From: an uncultured Oscillospiraceae bacterium
GTDB taxonomy: Bacteria; Bacillota; Clostridia; Oscillospirales; Oscillospiraceae
DNA: 12,142 nt
NCBI GenBank assembly: GCA_934573855.1
Contig: CAKTMF010000018.1
Span: forward strand, 1 to 12,142
Direction: 5' to 3'
Shown here: positions 5,632 through 10,873 of the stretch, piece after piece
How positions within the stretch are numbered: position 1 is the first letter of the stretch
How the letters are laid out: each line of letters starts with the position of its first letter
Translations under genes and position numbers: made by a program
Notes under the pieces: generated by a model
The model's input: the letters and a program-made list of their open reading frames with translations, nothing else
Database searches by the model: none
Told to the model about the DNA's origin: nothing

Positions 5632-6372
5632 ATGCGCATTGCCGTCTGCGAGGACAACGAGCTTCATCGCGAGATAATCACTCACATGCTCAACCGCTGC
5701 GCGATGGAACACTCGATCTCTTTGGAGGTGACTCCCTACGAGCTGGGGATGAATCTGCTCTACGATGTGGAAGAGGGGGTGCTTTACGACGCAGTGTTCC
5801 TAGATATATACCTGAAGGATACCATGGGCAACAAAATAGCCCGCGGCCTGCGCGCCGCCGGATTTGAGGGAAAGCTCGTGTTCTTCACGGCGTCGCCGGA
5901 CTTTGCGATCGAGGGCTACGATGTGAACGCCGTCGGCTATCTCCTAAAGCCTGTGGAGCATGAGAGGCTCAAGACCGTCATGGGGCGTATCATGGACGGA
6001 TACGATCCCGAGAGCTATCAGGTCTGCCGCAGAGGCACCGTCATAAGGATCCCTCACCATGACATCCTGTATGTCGAGAGCTGCAACTCAAAGTGCCTGA
6101 TACACACCGTCCCCGGCGCGGTCTACACGGTGTACAAGACGCTCAATACCGTTGAAAAGGAGCTTGGCTGTCAGTCGTTCCTGCGCTGCCATCAGAGCTT
6201 TCTCGTAAACATGGACCATGTGGAGCAGGTCGAAAAGCAGTTCGTAATGTCCAACGGGGACGCCGTTCCGATACGTCAGCGCGGGATAAAGCCGATACGA
6301 CTGGCATATATGGAGTATGCAGCTTCGAGATCGGTGGAATCCACGACGCTGGGCGGACTATTTGCCGATTAG
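5632..6372 (+). CDS. LytTR-family response regulator
   Basis: The 246-residue regulator has a receiver domain (1-120) and a LytTR DNA-binding domain (about 130-235). Receiver residues are all present: acidic pair Glu7-Asp8 (CEDN), phosphoacceptor Asp58 (AVFLDIYL), Thr86 (FFTAS) and Lys106 (LLKPVE). The LytTR part shows ILYVESCNSKCLIHT and the typical FLRCHQSFLVNMDHV (about 183-197). Such proteins (AgrA, ComE, LytR types) bind paired direct repeats and usually activate target promoters. The ATG at 5632 has AAAGGA about 11 nt upstream; an earlier ATG at 5622 is out of frame. It heads a gene set with an HPt protein (30-nt gap) and a hybrid kinase. The natural reading is the output of that phosphorelay. 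Genes it controls are not evident here. Confidence 0.92.
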   Translation: MRIAVCEDNELHREIITHMLNRCAMEHSISLEVTPYELGMNLLYDVEEGVLYDAVFLDIYLKDTMGNKIARGLRAAGFEGKLVFFTASPDFAIEGYDVNAVGYLLKPVEHERLKTVMGRIMDGYDPESYQVCRRGTVIRIPHHDILYVESCNSKCLIHTVPGAVYTVYKTLNTVEKELGCQSFLRCHQSFLVNMDHVEQVEKQFVMSNGDAVPIRQRGIKPIRLAYMEYAASRSVESTTLGGLFAD

Positions 6373-6402
6373 CGGCGATGCTGGAGGCGGCCGGAACAGA
6401 CG

Positions 6403-6750
6403 ATGAATATCAGAAGCATTTATGATGCCGCCGGCGGTGATTACAACACGGCCTTTCGCAGGATTCCGTCGGATGAGCTGATCGGGAGCTTTCTGCTCAG
6501 ATTTCCCTCGGATCCTACATACGGCGAGCTGATGGAGGCAAGGGAGCGGGAGAGCGCGGAGGAGATATACCGTGCCGCGCACGCGCTCAAGGGCCTTGCC
6601 TCCGTGCTTGGGCTAAAGAAGCTCGCTCTCGCCGCGGACGAGCTGGCGGAGAGGGCGCGCCTGACCGGCGCACCGCCGGACGGGAAATACTTTCAAGCCG
6701 TTACGGACGAATATACGCGGGTCGTCGGGCTTATCGCCCGGATGCTCTGA
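6403..6750 (+). CDS. Free-standing HPt (histidine phosphotransfer) protein
   Basis: This 115-residue, mostly helical protein matches a single HPt domain. The phosphorylatable His60 lies in AAHALKGLASVLG, the standard HxLKG signature, followed by the helix LKKLALAADELAERAR. HPt proteins carry phosphate between the receiver of a hybrid kinase and the receiver of a response regulator. Placement between a LytTR regulator and a hybrid kinase fits that. The start at 6403 gives a normal HPt N-terminus. Its Shine-Dalgarno is weak (GGAGG is 15 nt away, GGAA about 7 nt), and the preceding gene ends 30 nt upstream, so coupling is possible. Spo0A next door has a receiver it could in principle also serve; that is inference only. 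Confidence 0.9.
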   Translation: MNIRSIYDAAGGDYNTAFRRIPSDELIGSFLLRFPSDPTYGELMEARERESAEEIYRAAHALKGLASVLGLKKLALAADELAERARLTGAPPDGKYFQAVTDEYTRVVGLIARML

Positions 6751-6777
6751 CCGGGGCATGCCGAGAGCTGCCCCGGT
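6750..6777 (+). terminator. Hairpin between HPt and kinase genes
   Basis: ACCGGGGCA (6750-6758) pairs perfectly with TGCCCCGGT (6769-6777) around a 10-nt loop, starting at the last base of the HPt stop codon. The tail TAACTTTGCTTTC is only moderately T-rich, so it would be a leaky terminator or an mRNA-stability element that lowers kinase expression. Confidence 0.4.
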
Positions 6778-6803
6778 TAACTTTGCTTTCAGGGGGACGG
6801 TGT

Positions 6804-9488
6804 TTGCTGGTGGCAGCACTGAGTAATAAAAGCCGAGCGCACACAAGAAACCCGGTGAAAAGGGCGCTGCTTTTTGCCATGGCGGCGTTCGTGCTGATAG
6901 TCTGCACGGGGCTTTTCATGTTCATACGGATATATAACGGACATATCGCCGAGAGCCTGCATAAGGAGCGGCGGCAGCAGATGAAGGAGATAACGTCGCT
7001 GCTGTTTCGGGATATGGAGAACGCAACGCAGGCGTGGTGGGACGATGTGGACATGCTCTGCTCCGCGGTAGACAGCAGGAAATTCATTTCGACGGATGAG
7101 CTGTACGAATATCTGCGGCTGCTTGCGGGACTGTATAAGGCGGACGATATGCGCTGCTGCCTCGTCGCGGTCGACGAGACCGGCGGCTATATCACGCACG
7201 AGGGCCGCAAAGGAAATCTCCCGGCGAGCGGGGCTTTGGCGGCGCGGGAGGAAAATGTGTCTCTCGCCGTGCATGGGAGCGAAGGGAACGACGGAGGCAT
7301 ATTCTTCCTGCAAAGAATGGCTGAGCCGATGGCCCTTGAGAGCGGCTCCGGCACCGTGCGGCTCATATATTTCGGCATTCTTTGCCGAATGGACGAGCTG
7401 ACGCCGTATTTTCACTGCGACGCGTACTGTGATAAAAACAGCGTGTATGTACTTGACCGGCACAGCGGACGGGTGTTCGGCAGCGGCGAGGAGCTGCTGA
7501 CCGGAGACAACGCCTACGCGGTTCTCAAAGACCTCGCGTACCCGAGCGGCGGTTCGTTCCTGACGGTGGAGCGCGAGCTTGAGGAGAACGGCATAGCCTT
7601 TTCCGATGCGGTGCTGCAGGGAAAGGAATATTACTACGCGCTCAAAAGGATAGATGCCTCGGACTGGACGCTCCTGCTCCTTGTGCCGGCCGACTGCGTC
7701 GCGCAGGACACCGCGTCGCTCGTTGACGCGACCATGCGCATGGCGTTCGCGCTTGCGGCCGTGCTGCTCATGGCCGGCGCGACGGTCATCACCGTCATCC
7801 TCGCGGTGAGCCACAAGCGGACGCTCGTCATCGAGCGCGATAATAACGAAAAGCTCTCGGAGATAAACCGGGAGCTTGACAGCAAGAATATCGAGCTGCA
7901 CGCGGCGGTGGCGTCGGCGGAGGAGGCCAACAGGGAGGCGACGGCGGCGAACAGGGCCAAGAGCGAGTTCCTCTCCAACATATCACATGATATCCGCACT
8001 CCCATGAACGCCATCACGGGACTGCTCGCCGTCATGAACGAGGAGCCGGGCCTCTCTGTGAGAATGTGCGACAACATTCGCAGACTTCAGTCCTCCGGCA
8101 GGCTCATGATGGATCTGGTGAACGACGTACTCGACCTGAGCAAGATAGAGGCCTCGAAATTCAGCATAGCCTGCGAGCCGTTCAGTATCGCCGTGCTGGT
8201 AAGGCAGCTCGACGGTATCATTCGTCCGCAGGCGGACAAGAAGAGGCAGAGCTTCACGGTCCGCACCCACGGTATCGCTCATGAGTTCCTGATAGGCGAT
8301 ATCCTCCGGCTCAATCAGGTGTTCATAAACCTGCTGTCAAACGCCGTGAAGTATACGCCCTGCAGAGGAGATATCCGGCTCGACATCACGGAGCTTACGG
8401 GCGCGCCGGCAGGATACGCGCGGTTTTGCATATCCGTCTCCGATAACGGCTGCGGCATATCCGAGGAGTTCCTCCCGCACATATTTGAGCCGTTCGCGAG
8501 GGCGGAAAGCTCGCGCGCAGGCAAGGTGCAGGGTACGGGTCTGGGCATGACCATTGTAAAGAAGCTCGTCAACCTAATGGACGGTTCGATCACTGTGGAG
8601 AGCGAGCCGGACAGAGGCAGCCGCTTTGACGTCGAGCTGAGCCTTCCCGTCGATAAGGGCGCCGCGTATTCCGGCGAGATACGGGGGATACTCCTCGTCT
8701 CGCGCGGGCGCGGACCTGCGGATGAGCTGAGGGCCATGACCGACGGGGCCGGAGTCGGACTGTTCTGCGCCGCGGATGCCGGCACCGCCGAAATACTGCT
8801 CCGGGAGCATACCGTGGACGCCGTGCTGCTGTCCGCGGACCTACCCGGTGAAGAGCAGACGGGAGCCGTGGGAGACCTGCGCCGCCGCGCGGGAAACGCG
8901 GCCGTCCTCTGCATGGGTCATACGCCGGCCGAATACCATTCCGAGAATACGGCGGTTTGCGATACAGACGGCTTCTGCGCACGTCCGCTGTTCCTGTCCG
9001 AGATAGACGCAGCGGTCAGACAGGCGCGCGGCAGCGGGGACCCCGGCGAGAAAAAGCCGGCGGCCCCGGGGATAGCCGGTATGCGCTTCCTGTGCGCGGA
9101 GGATGTGGAGCTGAACGCCGATGTTTTAAGGGCCATGATGGAGCTTCGCGGGGCGGAGTGCGACGTTTATCCGAACGGTGAGGAGCTGCTGCGGGCCTTT
9201 GCAGGGGCGAAGGAGGGCGACTATGACGCGATTCTGATGGACGTCCAGATGCCGGTGATGGACGGCTTTGAAGCCACGCGGGCGATACGCGCGGGGGATG
9301 ATCCGCTTTGGAAAACCATACCCATCATCGCGATGACGGCCAACGCCTTCAGCGAGGACGTTCAAAAATGTCTCGACGCGGGCATGACCGCCCATATAGC
9401 AAAGCCAGTAGATCTCGATTCGCTCGGGAAAATAATGAAGGAGTTAAAAAACGCGCCGGAGAGCGCGGAAAACGATACCGAGAAATGA
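6804..9488 (+). CDS. Hybrid sensor histidine kinase with two receiver domains
   Basis: The protein (894 residues from this start) has membrane helix 1 (about 20-43), an external sensor region (44-311), membrane helix 2 (312-336), and a coiled coil leading to HisKA with His395 (SHDIRTPMN). The HATPase_c domain follows: N-box NQVFINLLSNAVK (504-516), G1 DNGCG (547-551), F-box FEPF and G2 GTGLG (577-581). Then comes a degenerate receiver (about 626-740) with Ser677 at the Asp site and Arg in place of the conserved Lys. Last is an intact receiver (760-882): Asp813 (ILMDVQMPVMDG), Thr845, Lys867. It should autophosphorylate, pass phosphate to Asp813 and on to the HPt protein next door. The start is uncertain: TTG at 6804 has AGGGGG 7 nt upstream, while TTG 6783 and GTG 6810 are alternatives. 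The ligand is unknown. Confidence 0.93.
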   Translation: MLVAALSNKSRAHTRNPVKRALLFAMAAFVLIVCTGLFMFIRIYNGHIAESLHKERRQQMKEITSLLFRDMENATQAWWDDVDMLCSAVDSRKFISTDELYEYLRLLAGLYKADDMRCCLVAVDETGGYITHEGRKGNLPASGALAAREENVSLAVHGSEGNDGGIFFLQRMAEPMALESGSGTVRLIYFGILCRMDELTPYFHCDAYCDKNSVYVLDRHSGRVFGSGEELLTGDNAYAVLKDLAYPSGGSFLTVERELEENGIAFSDAVLQGKEYYYALKRIDASDWTLLLLVPADCVAQDTASLVDATMRMAFALAAVLLMAGATVITVILAVSHKRTLVIERDNNEKLSEINRELDSKNIELHAAVASAEEANREATAANRAKSEFLSNISHDIRTPMNAITGLLAVMNEEPGLSVRMCDNIRRLQSSGRLMMDLVNDVLDLSKIEASKFSIACEPFSIAVLVRQLDGIIRPQADKKRQSFTVRTHGIAHEFLIGDILRLNQVFINLLSNAVKYTPCRGDIRLDITELTGAPAGYARFCISVSDNGCGISEEFLPHIFEPFARAESSRAGKVQGTGLGMTIVKKLVNLMDGSITVESEPDRGSRFDVELSLPVDKGAAYSGEIRGILLVSRGRGPADELRAMTDGAGVGLFCAADAGTAEILLREHTVDAVLLSADLPGEEQTGAVGDLRRRAGNAAVLCMGHTPAEYHSENTAVCDTDGFCARPLFLSEIDAAVRQARGSGDPGEKKPAAPGIAGMRFLCAEDVELNADVLRAMMELRGAECDVYPNGEELLRAFAGAKEGDYDAILMDVQMPVMDGFEATRAIRAGDDPLWKTIPIIAMTANAFSEDVQKCLDAGMTAHIAKPVDLDSLGKIMKELKNAPESAENDTEK

Positions 9489-9495
9489 TAAAAAC

Positions 9496-9524
9496 CCGCC
9501 GCAAGCGTATACCACTTGCGGCGG
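9496..9524. terminator. Terminator between the kinase gene and the tRNA region
   Basis: Perfect 10-nt arms CCGCCGCAAG (9496-9505) and CTTGCGGCGG (9515-9524) enclose a 9-nt loop. On the minus strand GTTTTTATC follows, making a good terminator for transcripts coming from the tRNA-Glu side. On the plus strand it forms the same stem 7 nt after the kinase stop but without a U-tract. Confidence 0.7.
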
Positions 9525-9544
9525 TGCTGTCTGTGCGGGACTGT

Positions 9545-9581
9545 TTCGAGTCCCGCGGAGAATATGCAAAACAGATCAGCC
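9545..9581 (+). repeat. 37-bp direct repeat, copy 1
   Basis: This 37-bp stretch recurs at 9813-9849 with three differences. It starts with TTCGAGTCCCG, which equals the T-arm of tRNA-Glu read in the opposite direction, then continues into AAAACAGATCAGCC, the arm of the hairpin that follows tRNA-Glu. It appears to be a displaced fragment of the tRNA-Glu tail plus its terminator. Confidence 0.75.
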
Positions 9582-9603
9582 AATTTTGAGGACAAAACAC
9601 AAA

Positions 9604-9722
9604 ACCAAATCGAAGCCCAGCGGAGCGGGTTCGATTTGGAGAGGAGGAGCAAGGGAGCGTAGACGAAGAATCCGGCAACTCTAAAAGAGCTGCCGGATTT
9701 TGAGCGGAGCGGACTTTGCTCC
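9604..9722. other. Cluster of three hairpins in non-coding DNA
   Basis: Three inverted repeats follow each other: CCAAATCGAA...TTCGATTTGG (9604-9638, one bulged G), AATCCGGCA...TGCCGGATT (9669-9699, with an inner CTCT/AGAG pair) and GGAGC...GCTCC (9706-9722). No reading frame here looks coding. They may be successive terminators or parts of small repeats. Confidence 0.6.
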
Positions 9723-9726
9723 GACG

Positions 9727-9746
9727 TGGTGACCCGTACGGGACTC
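9727..9746 (-). repeat. Partial duplicate of the tRNA-Glu 3' end
   Basis: Twenty bases are identical to 9874-9893, which is the CCA end, acceptor 3' strand and part of the T-arm of the intact tRNA-Glu. The match ends abruptly inside the T-arm, so this is a tRNA fragment and not a functional gene. It lies 147 bp from the intact copy, in the same orientation. Confidence 0.85.
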
Positions 9747-9797
9747 CTCGCCTGCGGGCGAGCCGGGTCGCGGCTCTGACGTGCCACCGGCACGTCA
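9747..9797. other. Two further hairpins
   Basis: CTCGCC/GGCGAG with loop TGCG (9747-9762) and the perfect 9-bp TGACGTGCC/GGCACGTCA with a 3-nt loop (9777-9797) lie between the tRNA fragment and the second 37-bp repeat. They continue the hairpin-rich pattern of 9496-9875. Confidence 0.55.
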
Positions 9798-9812
9798 TTC
9801 ACTCCCGCTCCC

Positions 9813-9849
9813 TTCGAGTCCCGCAGAGAATGTGCAAAACAAATCAGCC
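9813..9849 (+). repeat. 37-bp direct repeat, copy 2
   Basis: This matches 9545-9581 at 34 of 37 positions. It also forms a large inverted repeat with 9862-9893 (hairpin right arm plus tRNA-Glu 3' end), because its TTCGAGTCCCG and AAAACAAATCAG are near-complements of the tRNA tail and terminator. Confidence 0.75.
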
Positions 9850-9874
9850 CACCTTCGGTGGACTGATCTGTTTT
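9836..9874 (-). terminator. Terminator-like hairpin directly after tRNA-Glu
   Basis: Eighteen-nt arms (9836-9853, 9857-9874) pair with two wobble pairs and a 3-nt loop, beginning at the very A of the tRNA-Glu CCA end. On the minus strand the stem ends in GTTTTG. On the plus strand the loop is closed as C-UUCG-G, an unusually stable turn. Confidence 0.7.
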
Positions 9875-9948
9875 GGTGACCCGTACGGGACTCGAACCCA
9901 TGTTACCGCCGTGAAAGGGCGGTGTCTTAACCACTTGACCAACGGGCC
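9874..9948 (-). tRNA. tRNA-Glu (anticodon TTC)
   Basis: The acceptor GGCCCGT (9948-9942) pairs with ACGGGTC (one G-U). The anticodon loop CTTTCAC gives TTC for glutamate, the T-arm holds GGGTTCGAGTCCC, the discriminator is A and CCA is encoded at 9876-9874. It is second in a transcript with tRNA-Met, and its 3' end is partly duplicated at 9727-9746. Confidence 0.97.
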
Positions 9949-9950
9949 AT

Positions 9951-9982
9951 ATAAAAGGCGCAGTGCTTATTGACGCTGCGCC
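9951..9982 (-). terminator. Hairpin with U-tract between tRNA-Met and tRNA-Glu
   Basis: GGCGCAG (9957-9963) pairs with CTGCGCC (9976-9982). On the minus strand TTTTAT follows, just before tRNA-Glu. It looks like a partial terminator inside the tRNA transcript, which would lower tRNA-Glu relative to tRNA-Met, or a processing hairpin. Confidence 0.5.
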
Positions 9983-9988
9983 AATGTT

Positions 9989-10065
9989 TGGTAGCGGCAC
10001 CTGGATTCGAACCGGGGACACTTCGGGTATGAACCGAATGCTCTGGCCAACTGAGCTATGCCGCC
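9989..10065 (-). tRNA. tRNA-Met (anticodon CAT)
   Basis: The acceptor GGCGGCA (10065-10059) pairs with TGCCGCT. The anticodon stem TTCGG/CCGAA carries loop TTCATAC, giving CAT. The T-arm has GGTTCGAATCC and CCA is encoded at 9991-9989. The paired first base argues against initiator tRNA. Elongator Met is most likely, though a CAT anticodon modified to read Ile cannot be excluded by eye. Confidence 0.93.
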
Positions 10066-10090
10066 ATGTACTGCCTGAACAGCAATAGGA

Positions 10091-10119
10091 ATTTTAGCAG
10101 AGAAAGCACCGGTTGTCAA
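10091..10119 (-). promoter_or_regulatory. Promoter of tRNA-Met/tRNA-Glu
   Basis: On the minus strand a perfect TTGACA (10119-10114), a 17-bp spacer and TAAAAT (10096-10091) give a near-consensus vegetative promoter about 25 bp ahead of tRNA-Met. Confidence 0.88.
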
Positions 10120-10171
10120 CAGAAAATTGAAAAAAACGGAGGCTTTTTTATCCACTTTGAAAAAGTTGTGC

Positions 10172-10200
10172 TTGCAATCTCCAAAACGATGTGCTATCAT
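10172..10200 (+). promoter_or_regulatory. Promoter of tRNA-Val
   Basis: TTGCAA (10172-10177), a 17-bp spacer and TATCAT (10195-10200) preceded by TGC (extended -10) stand 11 bp before tRNA-Val and face away from the tRNA-Met promoter. Confidence 0.75.
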
Positions 10201-10211
10201 TAACGAGCTAT

Positions 10212-10288
10212 GGAGGGTTAGCTCAGCTGGTTAGAGCGTCCGCCTCACACGCGGAAGGTCGACGGTTCGAGTCCGCCACTCTCCACCA
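10212..10288 (+). tRNA. tRNA-Val (anticodon CAC)
   Basis: The acceptor GGAGGGT (10212-10218) pairs with ACTCTCC (one G-U). The anticodon stem TCCGC/GCGGA carries loop CTCACAC, giving CAC for GTG valine codons. The T-arm holds GACGGTTCGAGTCCGCC and CCA is encoded at 10286-10288. It is the last clearly chromosomal gene before the mobile-element-like region. Confidence 0.97.
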
Positions 10289-10304
10289 TCATGGTCAGCC
10301 AATT

Positions 10305-10337
10305 TTGATGACACTGCTCCAAATGCAGTGTCATCAA
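10305..10337 (+). terminator. Terminator of tRNA-Val
   Basis: Perfect 13-nt arms (10305-10317, 10325-10337) with a 7-nt loop are followed by GGCTTTTCGGGCTTTTT. It isolates tRNA-Val from the downstream element. Between 10338 and 10516 I see no gene; the T-rich run at 10366-10379 is noted as a possible insertion junction. Confidence 0.8.
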
Positions 10338-10516
10338 GGCTTTTCGGGCTTTTTCAGCTCGGAAATTTTTTTGTTTTTCCATTGATGACAAACGCCGTTT
10401 TTACGCAGAGTTGCGGACTTGAACCGCGATAAAGCCATTTTATGCGCAGCTTGAGGTGTGTTAAGCACACTTGTTATATGAAAAACTGCAATTCTCAATA
10501 AATATCACAAGAATTT

Positions 10517-10562
10517 AAGCGCCGGGTCGTTGGTTTTGCAGAATCAACGCTCCGGCGCTTTT
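10517..10562 (+). terminator. First leader terminator of the ardA operon
   Basis: Nineteen-nt arms (10517-10535, 10542-10560) pair with two wobbles and one mismatch around a 6-nt loop, followed by TT within CTTTTG. There is no gene upstream of it in this orientation, so it likely acts as an attenuator or blocks transcription entering from the chromosome. Confidence 0.75.
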
Positions 10563-10583
10563 GTCATATCTGGAGGTGAGTTA

Positions 10584-10595
10584 ATGAGCAAGTGA
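10584..10595 (+). CDS. Three-codon leader ORF (Met-Ser-Lys)
   Basis: ATG AGC AAG TGA is preceded by GGAGGTGA with ideal spacing (GGAGG 7 nt before ATG), one of the strongest ribosome binding sites in the window, and is followed 31 nt later by a strong terminator. Such minimal ORFs ahead of terminators can couple ribosome occupancy to attenuation, as proposed for Tn916-type elements. The role here is inferred. Confidence 0.4.
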   Translation: MSK

Positions 10596-10625
10596 GTGAG
10601 ATAGACAACAAAACATTAAATCGGT

Positions 10626-10666
10626 AAGGCCGGAACTTTTGAGAAATCAAAGGTTCCGGCCTTTTT
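10626..10666 (+). terminator. Second leader terminator of the ardA operon
   Basis: Seventeen-nt arms (10626-10642, 10647-10663, one wobble) are capped by a GAAA tetraloop and followed by TTTTT. This is a very strong intrinsic terminator lying only 22 nt before the next start codon, so the genes after it need read-through or antitermination, unless a promoter is hidden nearby. Confidence 0.88.
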
Positions 10667-10687
10667 GCGTTCTAAGGGGGTGTCGAA

Positions 10688-10873
10688 TTGGAGAACTACG
10701 AAATCAAACATGCGTTCAAGAATCTGCCGGATGCCGGATTACCGAACAACGAACCAGTGATGTGCCGCTAATACGAGCAGTGCGAAGGGTGCAATTATCC
10801 AGCGCACGGTTTTATCTGCTGGCACGGCGACGGCAAATGCCTGAGAACTGAAATGCAGGAGGTAAAAAAATGA
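10688..10873 (+). pseudogene. Small Cys-rich protein gene with one in-frame TAA
   Basis: From a TTG start (AGGGGGTG 5 nt upstream) the frame encodes MENYEIKHAFKNLPDAG...MCR, meets TAA at 10769-10771, then stays open for 33 codons (YEQCEGCNYPAHGFICW...) and ends in a TGA overlapping the ardA ATG (ATGA). One base change would restore a 60-residue protein with five Cys, four of them after the TAA, including CEGC, resembling small zinc-ribbon-like proteins of Firmicutes mobile elements. No start codon lies just after the TAA. The intact frame on both sides and the tight overlap with ardA suggest a recent nonsense mutation. Read-through cannot be excluded. The function is unknown. Confidence 0.7.

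Noticed and set aside
5459..5677. A 72-codon plus-strand open frame in the LytTR leader.
   Set aside because: It runs through the terminator hairpin and overlaps the LytTR start in another frame, and its codon use is unlike neighbouring genes.
6789..7901. A 370-codon minus-strand open frame inside the kinase gene.
   Set aside because: It is antisense to clear kinase sensor and membrane sequence, shows no domain pattern and results from GC-rich codon bias.
9727..9893. The 20-bp tRNA-Glu repeat pair as attL/attR of the ardA element.
   Set aside because: Only 147 bp separate the copies, no integrase lies between them, and the ardA element is on the other side beyond tRNA-Val.
9362..10021. A 219-codon minus-strand open frame across the tRNA-Glu region.
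   Set aside because: Its translation is tRNA and hairpin sequence read as protein (for example tRNA T-arm and CCA end giving SPVRVT) and it runs into the antisense of the kinase gene. It is not a gene.
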